64,000 nucleotides of DNA from Rahnella bruchi (GCF_003614975.1 NZ_QZWI01000006.1:151252-215251), one strand, 5' to 3'. Shown: positions 1 to 12,196, counted from the stretch's first letter. A program made the numbers and translations. Notes: generated from the sequence alone by a model not told the origin.

Positions 1-148
1 AGCCGCACTGGGCTTCAAAGGCTTTTTTGATCGCCGGACCGGGACCCCAGTCCGCAGAGAAAGAGTCATAGGTGTAAACCGTCAGAACAGGTTTTGCAGC
101 AAATGCAGGTGCAGAAAGTAACAGCAGGCAGGACAATAATTTTTTCAA
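1..148 (-). CDS. thiB: Thiamine/TPP-binding periplasmic protein ThiB, 5' end only
   Basis: Only the first 49 or so codons lie in the window; the gene runs off the left edge on the minus strand. The translation begins [17 protein letters not shown], a typical Sec signal peptide, followed by [20 protein letters not shown], the start of the mature thiamine-binding protein of the ThiBPQ ABC importer. The start is a TTG at 148-146: it has a GGAG Shine-Dalgarno on the minus strand (156-159) and there is no nearby in-frame ATG. The TPP riboswitch just upstream supports the assignment. The periplasmic role and thiBPQ operon membership are known for the family; the thiP and thiQ genes are outside the window. 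Confidence 0.93.
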   Translation of the reverse strand, partial: MKKLLSCLLLLSAPAFAAKPVLTVYTYDSFSADWGPGPAIKKAFEAQCG

Positions 149-206
149 CTTTGCGCTCCAAAAAAATGAAAGGGCAAAGGATTTTGAGTAAGCATCGCGC
201 AGTCTC

Positions 207-314
207 AAATCCCTCCGCCGGTATCAACCGGATCAGGTTCGACGAGTCTAAATCTCAGCCAAACTTGCACGCGGCGTTTACATCGCTGCTTAAACAAGTC
301 GGGCACCCCGTTGA
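207..314 (-). promoter_or_regulatory. TPP riboswitch (THI element)
   Basis: Read on the minus strand, the region carries the conserved THI-element blocks: GGGGTGCC near 309-302, GGCTGAGAT near 260-252, and GAACCTGATCCGGTTGATAC followed by CGGCGGAGGGA near 240-210. It ends about 60 bases before the thiB start codon. In enterobacteria this riboswitch represses thiB translation or transcription when thiamine pyrophosphate is abundant. The exact ends of the aptamer and of the expression platform are approximate. Confidence 0.95.
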
Positions 315-360
315 GAACGGATGTCATTCTAGAGATTAACGGCGCGATGCGATAGTCCGA

Positions 361-2022
361 TTAACTGTCCGGTGGCGCAAACCAGGCGGATTTAAAGTCG
401 AACCAGCCGAGGGTGTTCATGCGCACGCCGCGCATACTGCGTTGCCCCTGTAAGACTAACCAGTGATGGAACAGCGGGTGAATCTGATGAGTGTGGATTT
501 GTTTCTGTCCCCATTTTGCCATCGAGAATTTCCCTTCCTGCCAAAGCGCAGCGTCCTCGCTGATTTCATCGCTAAAGCAATGTCTGGCCAGAGGCAGCTC
601 ATAAAAATGAGCAAACAGGGAAAATTCCAGCGGCAGGGTGAAATTGGCGCTCCCCAGCCACAGGTCACTTTGCGCGTCACCGCGATGCCAGGCGGCATAG
701 TCAACAATCTGAACAATCAGCTCAATGCCCTCTGACACCATCAGCGGACGCAGCGTGTTACATATGGCCTCATGCTCGGAGTGCTCGCCGTAAAATGTCA
801 GCGTCACCTGGCTGAGTCCTGCCGGTTTTGCCGGGCGCGGTTGCGGGTCTATATGATGCCAGCGGGGCAGCAGTCCATAGGCAGGAGACCAGTAGCGCTG
901 ATATACCGGCTCGGCGGCGTTGAGCAGGGCGATCGGATTGAGTAAATCGCACAGCCACTGGCGGGTTTCATTGTTTTGGCCGACCGGCGAACGTTGGTCA
1001 AATAAAAGAAAATAACAGCCTTCCTCGAGGCGGCTTTCCAGTTCGCTTTTGCCGGACTCATCAGCCTGTAGCTGAACGCCGGAATGCACCAGTTCTTCAC
1101 TCAGCTCCGGTAACACCCAGATATTCACTTCGTCTATCAATGCCCGAAAGCCAAAGTAATCGTCAAAGGCGCGGATGCGCAGCTGTGTTTTCAGATTACG
1201 CACCACCGCATAAGGACCTGTGCCTACCGGATGGCGGGCAAAATCAGGCAGCGATTGCCACTCCTGCGGCAGGATCATGGCGTGGACATTGCCCAGCAGC
1301 CAGGGCAGCCAGTGGTCGGGGGACGTCAGATGAACATCAATGACATTCGGTGTCGGCGATACCACCGATAACAGGTTACCGAAAAGCGGATGCGTTTTGA
1401 GCCGGGTAAAAGTGGCAATAATGTCCGCCATCTCCAGCTCACGCCCGTGATGAAAATGAATGGCCGGACGCAGATAGAAACGCCAGTGCAGCGCTGAAAT
1501 TTCCTGCCAGTGATGGGCTAAATCGCCTTCTGCTTCCCCATTTTCCTCATTTATGCGCGTCAGTCCGCTAAAAATTTGCCGTGCAATATGGGTTTCTGAC
1601 CGGCGCAGCATCGTGCCGGGAAGCAGGTTAAAAAGAGGGCGGTAATACAGAACGCGCAGGATATGCTTGCCCTGGCGAAAGCTGCGTCCCAGCTGTGAGA
1701 GCAGCATCTGGCGCACCATGGTTTTGTCGCCAACCAGCTGCACCAGCTGGTCGATATGGTCCTGTTCCAGCAGCTCTTCGGCGCGCTGCTGCTGGAGTGC
1801 CAGCCCGGTATATAGAAATTTCAGGGTCGATCGCTTCCCCCGTCCGGCTTGTGCATCCCACATCAGCCAGCCCTTTTCCTGCATGGTGCTGAGCAAGGAT
1901 CGCATATGCCTTCGCGAGCAGTTCAGAACTTCCGACAGTGCCAGTAACGTGGTTTCGGTTTCTTCACCGTGACAGCTTTGCCACAGGCGGATGAACTGTT
2001 GTTGCAAACGGGACGAGGACAT
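361..2022 (-). CDS. sgrR: Transcriptional regulator SgrR of glucose-phosphate stress
   Basis: The 553-residue protein is collinear with E. coli SgrR (551 aa). The N-terminal 110 residues form a winged-helix DNA-binding domain ([24 protein letters not shown]). From about residue 160 on it resembles periplasmic oligopeptide/nickel-binding proteins (for example [11 protein letters not shown]), thought to bind a small effector in the cytoplasm. SgrR activates the sgrS RNA gene when sugar phosphates accumulate. The gene is divergent from sgrS/sgrT with about 100 bases between the starts, the arrangement known from E. coli. There is no signal peptide, as expected for a cytoplasmic regulator. Confidence 0.96.
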   Translation of the reverse strand: MSSSRLQQQFIRLWQSCHGEETETTLLALSEVLNCSRRHMRSLLSTMQEKGWLMWDAQAGRGKRSTLKFLYTGLALQQQRAEELLEQDHIDQLVQLVGDKTMVRQMLLSQLGRSFRQGKHILRVLYYRPLFNLLPGTMLRRSETHIARQIFSGLTRINEENGEAEGDLAHHWQEISALHWRFYLRPAIHFHHGRELEMADIIATFTRLKTHPLFGNLLSVVSPTPNVIDVHLTSPDHWLPWLLGNVHAMILPQEWQSLPDFARHPVGTGPYAVVRNLKTQLRIRAFDDYFGFRALIDEVNIWVLPELSEELVHSGVQLQADESGKSELESRLEEGCYFLLFDQRSPVGQNNETRQWLCDLLNPIALLNAAEPVYQRYWSPAYGLLPRWHHIDPQPRPAKPAGLSQVTLTFYGEHSEHEAICNTLRPLMVSEGIELIVQIVDYAAWHRGDAQSDLWLGSANFTLPLEFSLFAHFYELPLARHCFSDEISEDAALWQEGKFSMAKWGQKQIHTHQIHPLFHHWLVLQGQRSMRGVRMNTLGWFDFKSAWFAPPDS

Positions 2023-2084
2023 AAAAGAGGAGCTCCGTGGGCAGTTTTCATCAATTTATCTTTCCTCATATTACGCTGATACTG

Positions 2085-2397
2085 TTTCTCAACGAAAGCT
2101 TGTTGTGAACGACCGGAGGTCAGCATGAAACGCAATCTGAATGCCCGTTTCTATCAGCGTTACTTTGAAGTTATCAAAAGGAACGCCTCTAAAAATCATG
2201 CAGACTGGCTGTCCTGGGTTCCTGTGCAATACCGTCTGGATATTCTGTCCCGTCTCACGCAGTGGGATATCGATTCAGTGGATGAAAAAGAATATCGCCA
2301 GCGTCTGTAATCATTTTCACAACGTGCCGGACAAATTCGATTTTCTGAGTAATGGTGTAATTTCACCAGCCAGTGGGGCGACTCACTGGTTTTTTTA
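2085..2397 (+). ncRNA. sgrS: SgrS small RNA (dual-function)
   Basis: The 3' part is highly like E. coli SgrS: CTGAGTAATGGTGTAAT (2345-2361) contains the ptsG-pairing segment, followed by the short GGTG/CACC hairpin and the rho-independent terminator CCAGTG..CACTGG plus a run of T (2370-2397). The RNA is divergent from its activator gene sgrR and encodes SgrT in its 5' half, as in E. coli. With Hfq, SgrS base-pairs with ptsG mRNA and blocks glucose uptake. The 5' end is a guess: it assumes a promoter near 2056-2083 and could be off by some tens of bases. The predicted length of about 310 nt is longer than the 227 nt E. coli RNA, mostly because of the longer sgrT and the linker after it. Confidence 0.88.
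2125..2310 (+). CDS. sgrT: Small protein SgrT, inhibitor of PtsG, extended form
   Basis: This 61-codon gene sits in the 5' half of SgrS. It has a strong Shine-Dalgarno (GGAGG at 2114-2118, 6 bases before ATG). The core resembles the 43-residue E. coli SgrT: FYQRYF, then a WLSW-VP-QRL-like segment (WLSWVPVQYRLDILSRLTQWD). It has extra residues at the N terminus, in the middle (KRNASKNHADW) and at the C terminus (SVDEKEYRQRL). SgrT binds the glucose permease PtsG and blocks transport independently of base pairing. Assignment rests on sequence likeness plus position; activity is inferred. Confidence 0.88.
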   Translation: MKRNLNARFYQRYFEVIKRNASKNHADWLSWVPVQYRLDILSRLTQWDIDSVDEKEYRQRL

Positions 2398-2478
2398 TGC
2401 TCATTTTCCAGAACCGCCTGAAACTTCGCTACACTGTCTGTCTTGCTCTATCTGCTTTCATTTCTCAGGGACGACGTC

Positions 2479-3642
2479 ATGCCAAAACCTCGTTTTAATC
2501 GTATTTATGTCACCTTTCTGGTGGTCTCCTTGCTGTGCGGCGTGGCGGGCGCATTACAGGCGCCGACACTCAGTCTGTTTCTGACCAACGAAGTGAAAGT
2601 CCGTCCGCTGTGGGTGGGGTTCTTTTATACCGTTAACGCCATCGCCGGGATTGCGATCAGCTTCCTGCTGGCCAACCGCTCGGATAACAAAGGCGACCGG
2701 CGCAAATTGCTGATGTTTTGCTGCCTGATGGCGCTCGGCAACAGTCTGGTGTTTGCCTTCAGTCGCGATTATCTGGTGCTGATCACCGTCGGTGTGCTGC
2801 TGGCGGCGATAGGGAATGCGTCGATGCCTCAGCTGTTTGCACTCGCCCGTGAACATGCGGATCGCTCTGCCAGTGAAGTGGTGATGTTCAGCTCGATGAT
2901 GCGTGCGATGCTCTCGCTGGCCTGGGTGCTCGGCCCGCCGCTGTCTTTTATGCTGGCGCTGAATTATGGCTTTACGCCGATGTATCTGAGTGCCGCCGCG
3001 GTGTTTGTCGGCAGTATATTAATGATCTTCTTTTTCCTGCCGTCTGTGCCGCGCCTCGAACAACCGTTGGATGAAAAAGTGGTGCCGGTTAGCGCCTGGC
3101 GCAATAAAGATGTGCGTTTTCTGTTCTTTTCTTCACTGCTGATGTGGACCTGCAATATCATGTATGTCATTGATATGCCGCTCTACATCACCAGTGATTT
3201 AGGCCTGCCGGAAGGGCTGGCAGGGCTGCTGATGGGGACGGCCGCCGGGCTGGAAATTCCGGCGATGTTGCTGGCGGGCTATCTGGTGAAACGTACCGGT
3301 AAACGCAAACTGATGCTGTATGCCGTGGCGAGTGGTGTCGTTTTCTATGCCGGGCTGGTGGCGTTTCAGTTCAAGGCGGCGCTGATGATCCTGCAACTGT
3401 TTAACGCGATTTTCATCGGGATCGTGGCCGGGATAGGGATGCTGTATTTTCAGGATCTGATGCCGGGAAGGGCGGGTTCAGCGACCACGCTGTTCACCAA
3501 CAGTATCTCCACCGGTGTGATTTGCGCAGGCCTGTTACAGGGCTTTATCGTGGAAAACTTCGGGCATTATCCGGTGTACTGGGCGGCAACCGTGCTGGCG
3601 GTTGTGGCGCTGGGTTTGATGTATAAAGTGAAAGACGTCTGA
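2479..3642 (+). CDS. setA: Sugar efflux transporter SetA (MFS)
   Basis: A 387-residue, 12-segment major facilitator protein. It matches E. coli SetA closely, including GVAGALQAPTLSLFL, FYTVNAIAGIA, GTAAGLEIPAM and the C-terminal KVKDV. The start ATG at 2479 is preferred over an upstream in-frame codon at 2443 because it follows CAGGGA and aligns with the family start. SetA exports sugars and non-metabolisable glucosides and sits directly downstream of sgrS, with which it can be co-transcribed in E. coli. The SgrS terminator lies 80 bases upstream, so expression may depend on read-through or on a separate promoter. Confidence 0.95.
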   Translation: MPKPRFNRIYVTFLVVSLLCGVAGALQAPTLSLFLTNEVKVRPLWVGFFYTVNAIAGIAISFLLANRSDNKGDRRKLLMFCCLMALGNSLVFAFSRDYLVLITVGVLLAAIGNASMPQLFALAREHADRSASEVVMFSSMMRAMLSLAWVLGPPLSFMLALNYGFTPMYLSAAAVFVGSILMIFFFLPSVPRLEQPLDEKVVPVSAWRNKDVRFLFFSSLLMWTCNIMYVIDMPLYITSDLGLPEGLAGLLMGTAAGLEIPAMLLAGYLVKRTGKRKLMLYAVASGVVFYAGLVAFQFKAALMILQLFNAIFIGIVAGIGMLYFQDLMPGRAGSATTLFTNSISTGVICAGLLQGFIVENFGHYPVYWAATVLAVVALGLMYKVKDV

Positions 3643-3658
3643 TCTGATTTTGATAAAG

Positions 3659-3688
3659 AAAAACCCGCGAATTCCGCGGGTTTTTTTA
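3659..3688. terminator. Bidirectional rho-independent terminator, setA / leuD
   Basis: CCCGCG-AATTC-CGCGGG is flanked by A-run and T-run, so it can end setA on the plus strand and the leu operon on the minus strand (leuD ends at 3706). Confidence 0.9.
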
Positions 3689-3705
3689 TGCTCACAGCTC
3701 AGAAA

Positions 3706-4308
3706 TCACTCCATGAAAGCAGGCTGATTTTTCTCGTAGCTGGAAATGTTCCCTTCATGTTGCAGGGTCAGGCCGATGCTGTCCAGGCCGTTGATCATGC
3801 AATGACGACGGAAGTTGTCGATGACGAAAGGATAGCTTTTCTCGCCGGCTTTGACGGTTTGCGCTTCCAGATCTACTTCAAACTGAATGCCTTCGTTATT
3901 TTTCACCAGCTCGAACAATTCATCGACTTCTGCTTCGCTCAGAGTGATGGGCAGTAACTGATTGTTGAACGAGTTGCCGTAAAAGATATCGGCAAAGCTT
4001 GGCGCGATAACGGCGTGGAAACCGTAATCAGTCAGCGCCCACGGCGCATGTTCACGGGATGAGCCGCAACCGAAGTTTTCGCGTGCCAGTAAAATGCTCG
4101 CGCCTTTGTAGCGCGGCTTATTCAGCACGAAATCAGGGTTAGGTTCCTGACCGGCATCGTCCAGAAAACGCCAGTCGTTAAACAGATGCTGACCGAAACC
4201 GGTGCGGGTGACTTTCTGCAAAAACTGTTTCGGGATAATGGCATCGGTATCGACGTTAGCTGCATCCAGCGGAACCACCAGACCGATGTGTTGGGTAAAT
4301 TTAGCCAT
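3706..4308 (-). CDS. leuD: 3-isopropylmalate dehydratase small subunit LeuD
   Basis: The 200-residue protein matches E. coli LeuD (201 aa). It is the swivel-domain subunit that pairs with LeuC to isomerise 2-isopropylmalate to 3-isopropylmalate in leucine synthesis. Visible family signatures are [12 protein letters not shown] near residue 20, [13 protein letters not shown] near residue 75 and [18 protein letters not shown] near residue 100. It is the last gene of leuABCD, 10 bases after leuC, and ends just before a bidirectional terminator. Confidence 0.97.
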   Translation of the reverse strand: MAKFTQHIGLVVPLDAANVDTDAIIPKQFLQKVTRTGFGQHLFNDWRFLDDAGQEPNPDFVLNKPRYKGASILLARENFGCGSSREHAPWALTDYGFHAVIAPSFADIFYGNSFNNQLLPITLSEAEVDELFELVKNNEGIQFEVDLEAQTVKAGEKSYPFVIDNFRRHCMINGLDSIGLTLQHEGNISSYEKNQPAFME

Positions 4309-4318
4309 GGTGTTTTCC

Positions 4319-5719
4319 TCAGTTCAGTTCACGGATGTCAGCGAAACGGCCGGTGACCGCAGCCGCAGCCGCCATCGCCGGGCTGACCAGATGGGTACGG
4401 CCGCCACGGCCCTGACGCCCTTCGAAGTTACGGTTGCTGGTGGACGCGCAACGCTCGCCCGGTTCCAGACGGTCGTTGTTCATCGCCAGACACATCGAGC
4501 AGCCTGGCAGGCGCCATTCGAAACCGGCTTCGATGAAGATCTTATCCAGACCTTCTTCTTCCGCCTGCGCTTTTACCGGGCCTGACCCCGGAACCACAAT
4601 CGCCTGCACGCCGGTCGCCACTTTACGGCCTTTGGCAATCGCTGCCGCAGCGCGTAAATCTTCGATGCGGGAGTTGGTGCAGGAACCGATAAAGACTTTA
4701 TCAATCGCGACGTCAGTCAGTTTAATGCCCGGTTGCAAATCCATATACGCCAGCGCTTTTTCAGCGGACGCACGTTCTACCGGATCCGCAAATGAGGCCG
4801 GATTTGGGATGGTCTGATTCACCGCCATTACCTGACCCGGATTGGTACCCCAGGTGACCTGTGGTGCGATTTCAGACGCGTCCAGCGTGACAATACTGTC
4901 AAACTTCGCGCCATCTTCGGTTTTCAGGGTTTTCCAGTATTCGACTGCTTCGTCCCAGTTCTGATCTTTAGGCGCAAACTGACGGCCTTTCAGATAAGCA
5001 AATGTGGTTTCATCAGGAGCCACCAGACCGGCTTTCGCACCCATTTCGATCGCCATGTTGCACAGAGTCATACGACCTTCCATGCTCAGCGCCTCAATGG
5101 CTTTACCGCAGAATTCTACAACGTGACCGGTACCACCAGCACTGCCGGTTTTACCTATGATCGCCAGAACGATATCTTTCGCCGTGATACCCACAGGTGC
5201 ATCGCCGGTCACTTCGATTTTCATCGTTTTGGCACGACCCTGTTTCAGGGTTTGCGTCGCCAGAACGTGTTCCACTTCTGAAGTACCAATACCGAAGGCC
5301 AATGAACCAAACGCACCGTGTGTGGCGGTATGGGAATCGCCGCACACAATGGTCATACCCGGCAACGTCATGCCCTGCTCAGGGCCGATGACGTGAACAA
5401 TGCCCTGATACGGGTGGTTCAGGTCATACAACTGCACGCCGAATTCCGCACAGTTTTTGATTAATTCCTGCATCTGGATGCGCGCCATTTCGCCGCTCGC
5501 ATTGATGTCTTTGGTTTGTGTGGATACGTTGTGATCCATGGTCGCAAAGGTTTTACCCGGCTGACGCACCTGACGGCCCATCGCGCGCAGACCGTCGAAT
5601 GCCTGCGGAGATGTCACTTCATGAACCAGGTGGCGGTCGATGTATAACAATGGCGTTTCGTTTTGCGCTTCATAAACCACATGCGCATCAAACAATTTTT
5701 GATACAGAGTCTTGGCCAT
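4319..5719 (-). CDS. leuC: 3-isopropylmalate dehydratase large subunit LeuC
   Basis: The 466-residue aconitase-family subunit carries the [4Fe-4S] cluster ligands in [11 protein letters not shown] (about residue 347) and [12 protein letters not shown] (about residues 407 and 410), plus the substrate-loop motif [13 protein letters not shown]. With LeuD it catalyses the second step of leucine synthesis in the cytoplasm. It begins one base after leuB ends, so translational coupling is likely. The length equals that of E. coli LeuC (466 aa). Confidence 0.98.
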   Translation of the reverse strand: MAKTLYQKLFDAHVVYEAQNETPLLYIDRHLVHEVTSPQAFDGLRAMGRQVRQPGKTFATMDHNVSTQTKDINASGEMARIQMQELIKNCAEFGVQLYDLNHPYQGIVHVIGPEQGMTLPGMTIVCGDSHTATHGAFGSLAFGIGTSEVEHVLATQTLKQGRAKTMKIEVTGDAPVGITAKDIVLAIIGKTGSAGGTGHVVEFCGKAIEALSMEGRMTLCNMAIEMGAKAGLVAPDETTFAYLKGRQFAPKDQNWDEAVEYWKTLKTEDGAKFDSIVTLDASEIAPQVTWGTNPGQVMAVNQTIPNPASFADPVERASAEKALAYMDLQPGIKLTDVAIDKVFIGSCTNSRIEDLRAAAAIAKGRKVATGVQAIVVPGSGPVKAQAEEEGLDKIFIEAGFEWRLPGCSMCLAMNNDRLEPGERCASTSNRNFEGRQGRGGRTHLVSPAMAAAAAVTGRFADIRELN

Positions 5720-5720
5720 G

Positions 5721-8404
<2,684 letters not shown>

Positions 8405-8445
8405 GGGTTGTTCCTTGTCTGCTTTTATTTTCGCGCCCTGCGGAG

Positions 8446-8476
8446 GTAAAAAAAAACCCGCGCATCGGCGCGGGTT
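8446..8476 (-). terminator. leu operon attenuator terminator
   Basis: On the minus strand AACCCGCGC-CGAT-GCGCGGGTT is followed by nine T. It lies between leuL and leuA, the classical position of the leucine attenuator, so it should stop transcription when charged tRNA-Leu is plentiful. Confidence 0.93.
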
Positions 8477-8497
8477 TATTGTCTGTGGAAGTTGAAA

Positions 8498-8581
8498 TCA
8501 GTTTTGATTTTCGCCCACTGGCTTACCGCGCAAATTTTCTGCGTTGAGTAGTAGGCCTAGGAGACGGGTAATCATGAACAT
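8498..8581 (-). CDS. leuL: leu operon leader peptide LeuL
   Basis: A 27-codon minus-strand gene translates to MFMITRLLGLLLNAENLRGK followed by PVGENQN, clearly akin to E. coli LeuL (28 aa, RFIGLLLLNASSLRGR core). Five leucine codons in a six-codon stretch (CTC CTA GGC CTA CTA CTC) include three rare CTA codons, so ribosome stalling there reports leucyl-tRNA supply. The attenuator terminator follows within about 25 bases. A second in-frame ATG at 8575 could be the true start. Confidence 0.92.
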   Translation of the reverse strand: MFMITRLLGLLLNAENLRGKPVGENQN

Positions 8582-8641
8582 GTGTTTTCAGCTTCTCGTA
8601 ATGGAGTGGTCAGAACGGACTTCGTTCAAACAGTGCTTAAA

Positions 8642-8670
8642 GTGATACGGGAATGTGCGCGGCATGTCAA
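8642..8670 (-). promoter_or_regulatory. leu operon promoter
   Basis: On the minus strand TTGACA (8670-8665), a 17-base spacer and TATCAC (8647-8642) sit about 60 bases upstream of leuL. This is a good sigma-70 match at the position of the E. coli leu promoter. Confidence 0.8.
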
Positions 8671-9144
8671 CCTTCACTGTGTGGAAATAACAGGAAATTG
8701 CAATAATGATAGTTGATCTCATTTAGCATTAAACACTACTTTGCTAAATGTATCCGGAATGAAGATTTTTGCTCATCTGAAGGATGTAAAGAGAAAAAAT
8801 TAGTCCAAAAATGGATATTAACTTTCTAGGTAAGGAGGAATAAGCTATTTATTACAATAAGTTGAGAATGATTTAGCGCGGCTTAACTTATTATTCATTT
8901 TTCGCATGTTGTTTCTATAAACATTTTATTGTTCTATATCATCAGTTTCACCCTAGCGAAATGAAGATAGCATTTAACTTTCTGATTATTGGAAATGAGA
9001 ACCAATTTCTTTCCGAAATTAAGAACGCATTAAAGTACCGAGTTTATCCGCCGGTCTTCTGTATGTCAGAATTCATTCCGGTGCCATTTTAAATAAAACA
9101 AATAATTAAAGATAATCAGTCTTAAGCAGGTTGAGGTATCTTGA
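8671..9144 (+). other. AT-rich leuO upstream region
   Basis: About 470 bases without a supported gene between the leu promoter and leuO. It is clearly richer in A and T than its surroundings. A strong Shine-Dalgarno-like AAGGAGGA at 8832-8839 has no start codon at a usable distance. In E. coli and Salmonella the leuO upstream DNA is silenced by H-NS and is part of the leu-leuO-ilvIH promoter relay; a similar role here is inferred from composition and context only. Confidence 0.6.
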
Positions 9145-10104
9145 ATGGGAAATGTAATGTCTGATCTGACCACAGATAATCAAACTAAACCTGCGGAAGC
9201 GGATACGCATCTTCGCAATGTTGATTTGAATTTGTTAACGGTATTTGATGCTGTTATGCAATTACAAAATATTACTCGTGCGGCCAATATGTTGGGAATG
9301 TCCCAACCTGCGGTGAGTAATGCCGTTGCCCGGTTAAAAATCATGTTCAATGATGATTTATTTGTCCGCTTTGGTCGCGGGATCCAGCCAACCATGCGTG
9401 CGCGCCAGTTATTTGGCCCCATCCGGCAGGCTCTGCAACTGGTGATGAACGAACTCCCTGGAGCCGGTTTCGATCCTAACGTGAGTATTCGTGAGTTCAA
9501 TGTGGCGATTTGCAGTCCGCTGGATAAACGACTGACTTCACATGTTTTGAATGCGGTCGAAAATTTATCGACTGATGTCAGCATTAAATTGCAAACAATT
9601 GTGAATGACAATATAGAGCACCAGTTACGTTATCAGGATATTGAATTCATGATCAGCTATCGTAAATTTGATCGCCCGGATTTTTGTAATGAGGCGTTAT
9701 TTAATGATGAACTGGTCCTGGTTGCTGCGCAAAAACACCCTCGTATCAGTCCGTATATGTCAGATGAGAAATATCTGAAAGAAAAGCACGCGGTAATGAT
9801 GCTGGACCGTTTTTATTCATTCAGCTCACCTTATTATGATGACCCTGAAATGCATTCGCTGATTGCTTATCAGGGAACAGATCTTTCCAGCGTAATGGAA
9901 ATTGTTTCGAAAACCGATATGGTCGCGCTGGTGCCGCGCTGGATGGCACAAGCGAGCGCCGGAATATTAAATCTGTCTGTTATCCCTTTACCCTGGATGA
10001 AGAATAGCCTGACTTGCTATCTGTCATGGCACGAATCTTCCAGTAAGGATAAAGGCAATATGTGGATGAAGTCGTTATTAAGCCAATGCATTCTCTCCTT
10101 GTAG
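9145..10104 (+). CDS. leuO: LysR-family regulator LeuO
   Basis: The 319-residue LysR-type regulator closely matches E. coli LeuO (314 aa). The N-terminal winged helix reads [20 protein letters not shown] and [13 protein letters not shown] (about residues 27-70), followed by the effector-binding domain and the C-terminal CYLSWHES. LeuO antagonises H-NS silencing at many loci. The start at 9145 has GAGG 8 bases upstream; a second ATG four codons in (9157) is possible. It lies between leuABCD and ilvIH as in E. coli. The gene itself is relatively A+T rich at its 5' end. Confidence 0.96.
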   Translation: MGNVMSDLTTDNQTKPAEADTHLRNVDLNLLTVFDAVMQLQNITRAANMLGMSQPAVSNAVARLKIMFNDDLFVRFGRGIQPTMRARQLFGPIRQALQLVMNELPGAGFDPNVSIREFNVAICSPLDKRLTSHVLNAVENLSTDVSIKLQTIVNDNIEHQLRYQDIEFMISYRKFDRPDFCNEALFNDELVLVAAQKHPRISPYMSDEKYLKEKHAVMMLDRFYSFSSPYYDDPEMHSLIAYQGTDLSSVMEIVSKTDMVALVPRWMAQASAGILNLSVIPLPWMKNSLTCYLSWHESSSKDKGNMWMKSLLSQCILSL

Positions 10105-10399
10105 AAGGGGGCGCTGATATATCCCATTTTTACTGAGCTTCGCTCAACAGTAAAAATGGCTGGTTATGGTTTTCTTTGTAGTTTTTTATCCTGCATGGTT
10201 TTTTCTCCTCGTTAAAGCCACGCAGGTTTTTTTCATTTCTAAAATCCCCTTCCCGCTTTTCCAAAAGAGCATTTCTGCTTCTACAATTTGATTTCACCGT
10301 GCAATGTTTGCCGGTAGACTGCGTTAAATCTTTGTAACAGAGCAATGCAGTCAGCTCCCTCCTTTATCTGATTGCGCTGGACGCCGGTATAGACGCTCA
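10105..10399 (+). other. Intergenic region leuO / acyl-CoA synthetase
   Basis: About 295 bases. An imperfect inverted repeat at 10124-10159 (CCATTTTTACTG..CAGTAAAAATGG) just after leuO may act as a terminator, although no T run follows. I see no convincing gene in the rest. The start of the next gene lacks a strong Shine-Dalgarno. Confidence 0.5.
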
Positions 10400-12196
10400 A
10401 TGAATCCAACCTTAAATGACTACCATCTGATCACCCGTTTTCGCCAGCAAGTCATCAGCCGTGCTGAAAATATCGCATTCCGTGAATGGTCGCCTGTGGC
10501 AGAAAGCGCACTCACCTGGCGGGAGCTTGGGGAAAAAGTCGATGCGCTGTCCGACATTTTACTGCAGGAAAACGTAGGTGTTCAGGAGCGCATCGCCATT
10601 TGCGGGAATAACTCCATCGCCTGGGCGATGACAGATCTGGCGATTTTGCAGTTACGCGCTGTCACTGTACCCGTGTATGCGACCAATACGCCCGCGCAGT
10701 CAGCCTATGTGCTTAATGACGCTGATATCCGTATTTTGTTTGTTGTCGGACAGAGTCAGTACGATGCGGCGGTGGCGTTGCGTGAATTGTGCCCGCAGCT
10801 GAAGCATATTTTTGTGCTCGATAACGATGTTGATTTACGTGGTGTACCCATTGCCCGGCACGTTTCAGGCATTGTTCCTCAGGATCTCGTTCTGGCGGCT
10901 GAACGAGAGGCGCGGGTTAACGCCTGCCAACTCAGTGATCTCTTCACGCTGATTTATACCTCGGGAACAACGGGGGAGGCAAAAGGGGTGATGCTGGATT
11001 ACGTCAGTATGGCGACGCAGCTTAAGCAGCATGAGAAGCGCCTGAGCATTTCTGACCGTGATGTTTCGTTATGCTTCCTGCCGTTGGCTCATGTTTTTGA
11101 ACGCGCCTGGAGTTTCTTCGTCATGCACAGCGGTGCGCAGAACGTTTTCCTGCGTGAAACCGATCTGGTGCGCGATGCGTTACAGGCTGTTAAACCGACG
11201 GTGATGTGCGCCGTTCCGCGTTTCTATGAAAAAGTCTTCAGCGCCATTCACGACAAAGTGGCCCGCGCCGGAACCATCAAAAAACGATTGTTCCATTGGG
11301 CGGTTGCACAGGGTAAAGAGAAGTTTCTGACTGAGCGTCGTAAAGCGCGTTATCCCTTCTGGCTTTTGGTGTCGCACTTTATCGCCGATAAGCTGGTGCT
11401 GAAAAAACTGCGCAATCTGCTGGGCGGAAATTTACGCTTTCTGCCGGCAGCGGGCGCCAGCCTGGACGACAATGTCATTCTGTTTTTCGAATCGCTCGGT
11501 TTGAAAATCAAATACGGTTATGGCCTGACCGAAACGTGCGCGACCGTCACCTGTTGGGAAGAGAATGATTTCCGCTTCGGTTCAGTCGGTACGGCGTTGC
11601 CCGAGATTGAAGTGCGTATTGGCGAAGAGAACGAGATCCAGGTTCGTGGCCCGACATTGCTGCGCGGTTATTTCAATAAGCCCGAGGAAACGGCGGCCAG
11701 TTTTACGGCTGATGGCTGGTTTAAAACCGGCGATGCCGGGAAAATGGATGCAGAAGGCAATGTGTTTATCACCGAACGCCTGAAGGATCTGATGAAAACC
11801 TCGGGCGGCAAATACATCGCGCCGCAGCGCATCGAAGGCACGCTGGTACAGGATCGTTACATTGAGCAGGCGGCGGTTATCGCCGATGAGCGTCACTTTG
11901 TTTCGGCGCTGATTGTTCCTGATTTTGATGTGCTCAATGCTTACGCGCAGCATCACCATATCGATTATCTCAACCGCACCGGGCTGGTTAAAAACGAGCA
12001 AATTCTTTCACTTTTTGCGCATCAGCTTCGTGAGGTACAGCACGAACTGGCCGGTTTTGAGCAGGTGAAAAAATTTGTGCTGCTGACCAAGCCCTTCACG
12101 ATGGAAGACGGCGAGCTGACGCCGACGCTCAAGTTGCGGCGCAAGATTATTTTCAGCCGTTACCAGAAAGAAATCGACCAGCTGTATCGCGAGTAA
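10400..12196 (+). CDS. Long-chain acyl-CoA synthetase (AMP-forming, FadD15/FAA1 type)
   Basis: A 598-residue adenylate-forming enzyme. The phosphate-binding motif YTSGTTGEAKG lies at residues 186-196, followed by LPLAHVFERAWSFF, a typical signature of long-chain fatty acyl-CoA ligases of the FAA1/FadD15 branch. YGYGLTETCATVTCW and GWFKTGDAG are the A5 and A7 motifs, and LKDLMKTSGGKYIAPQ carries the C-terminal hinge. It should activate a fatty or related acid with ATP and CoA in the cytoplasm; the real substrate is unknown. It is not the E. coli-type fadD and has no counterpart between leuO and ilvI in E. coli. It stands alone, flanked by intergenic gaps. Confidence 0.88.
   Translation: MNPTLNDYHLITRFRQQVISRAENIAFREWSPVAESALTWRELGEKVDALSDILLQENVGVQERIAICGNNSIAWAMTDLAILQLRAVTVPVYATNTPAQSAYVLNDADIRILFVVGQSQYDAAVALRELCPQLKHIFVLDNDVDLRGVPIARHVSGIVPQDLVLAAEREARVNACQLSDLFTLIYTSGTTGEAKGVMLDYVSMATQLKQHEKRLSISDRDVSLCFLPLAHVFERAWSFFVMHSGAQNVFLRETDLVRDALQAVKPTVMCAVPRFYEKVFSAIHDKVARAGTIKKRLFHWAVAQGKEKFLTERRKARYPFWLLVSHFIADKLVLKKLRNLLGGNLRFLPAAGASLDDNVILFFESLGLKIKYGYGLTETCATVTCWEENDFRFGSVGTALPEIEVRIGEENEIQVRGPTLLRGYFNKPEETAASFTADGWFKTGDAGKMDAEGNVFITERLKDLMKTSGGKYIAPQRIEGTLVQDRYIEQAAVIADERHFVSALIVPDFDVLNAYAQHHHIDYLNRTGLVKNEQILSLFAHQLREVQHELAGFEQVKKFVLLTKPFTMEDGELTPTLKLRRKIIFSRYQKEIDQLYRE

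Noticed and set aside
94..339. 81-codon plus-strand frame at the left edge
   Set aside because: It lies antisense to thiB and the TPP riboswitch, whose conserved blocks explain the sequence.
8832..8860. Strong Shine-Dalgarno AAGGAGGA upstream of leuO
   Set aside because: No ATG, GTG or TTG at a workable distance; an ATT start would give only a very short frame.
10130..10345. 71-codon minus-strand frame after leuO
   Set aside because: No ribosome binding site, no family likeness, and it covers the inverted repeat after leuO.
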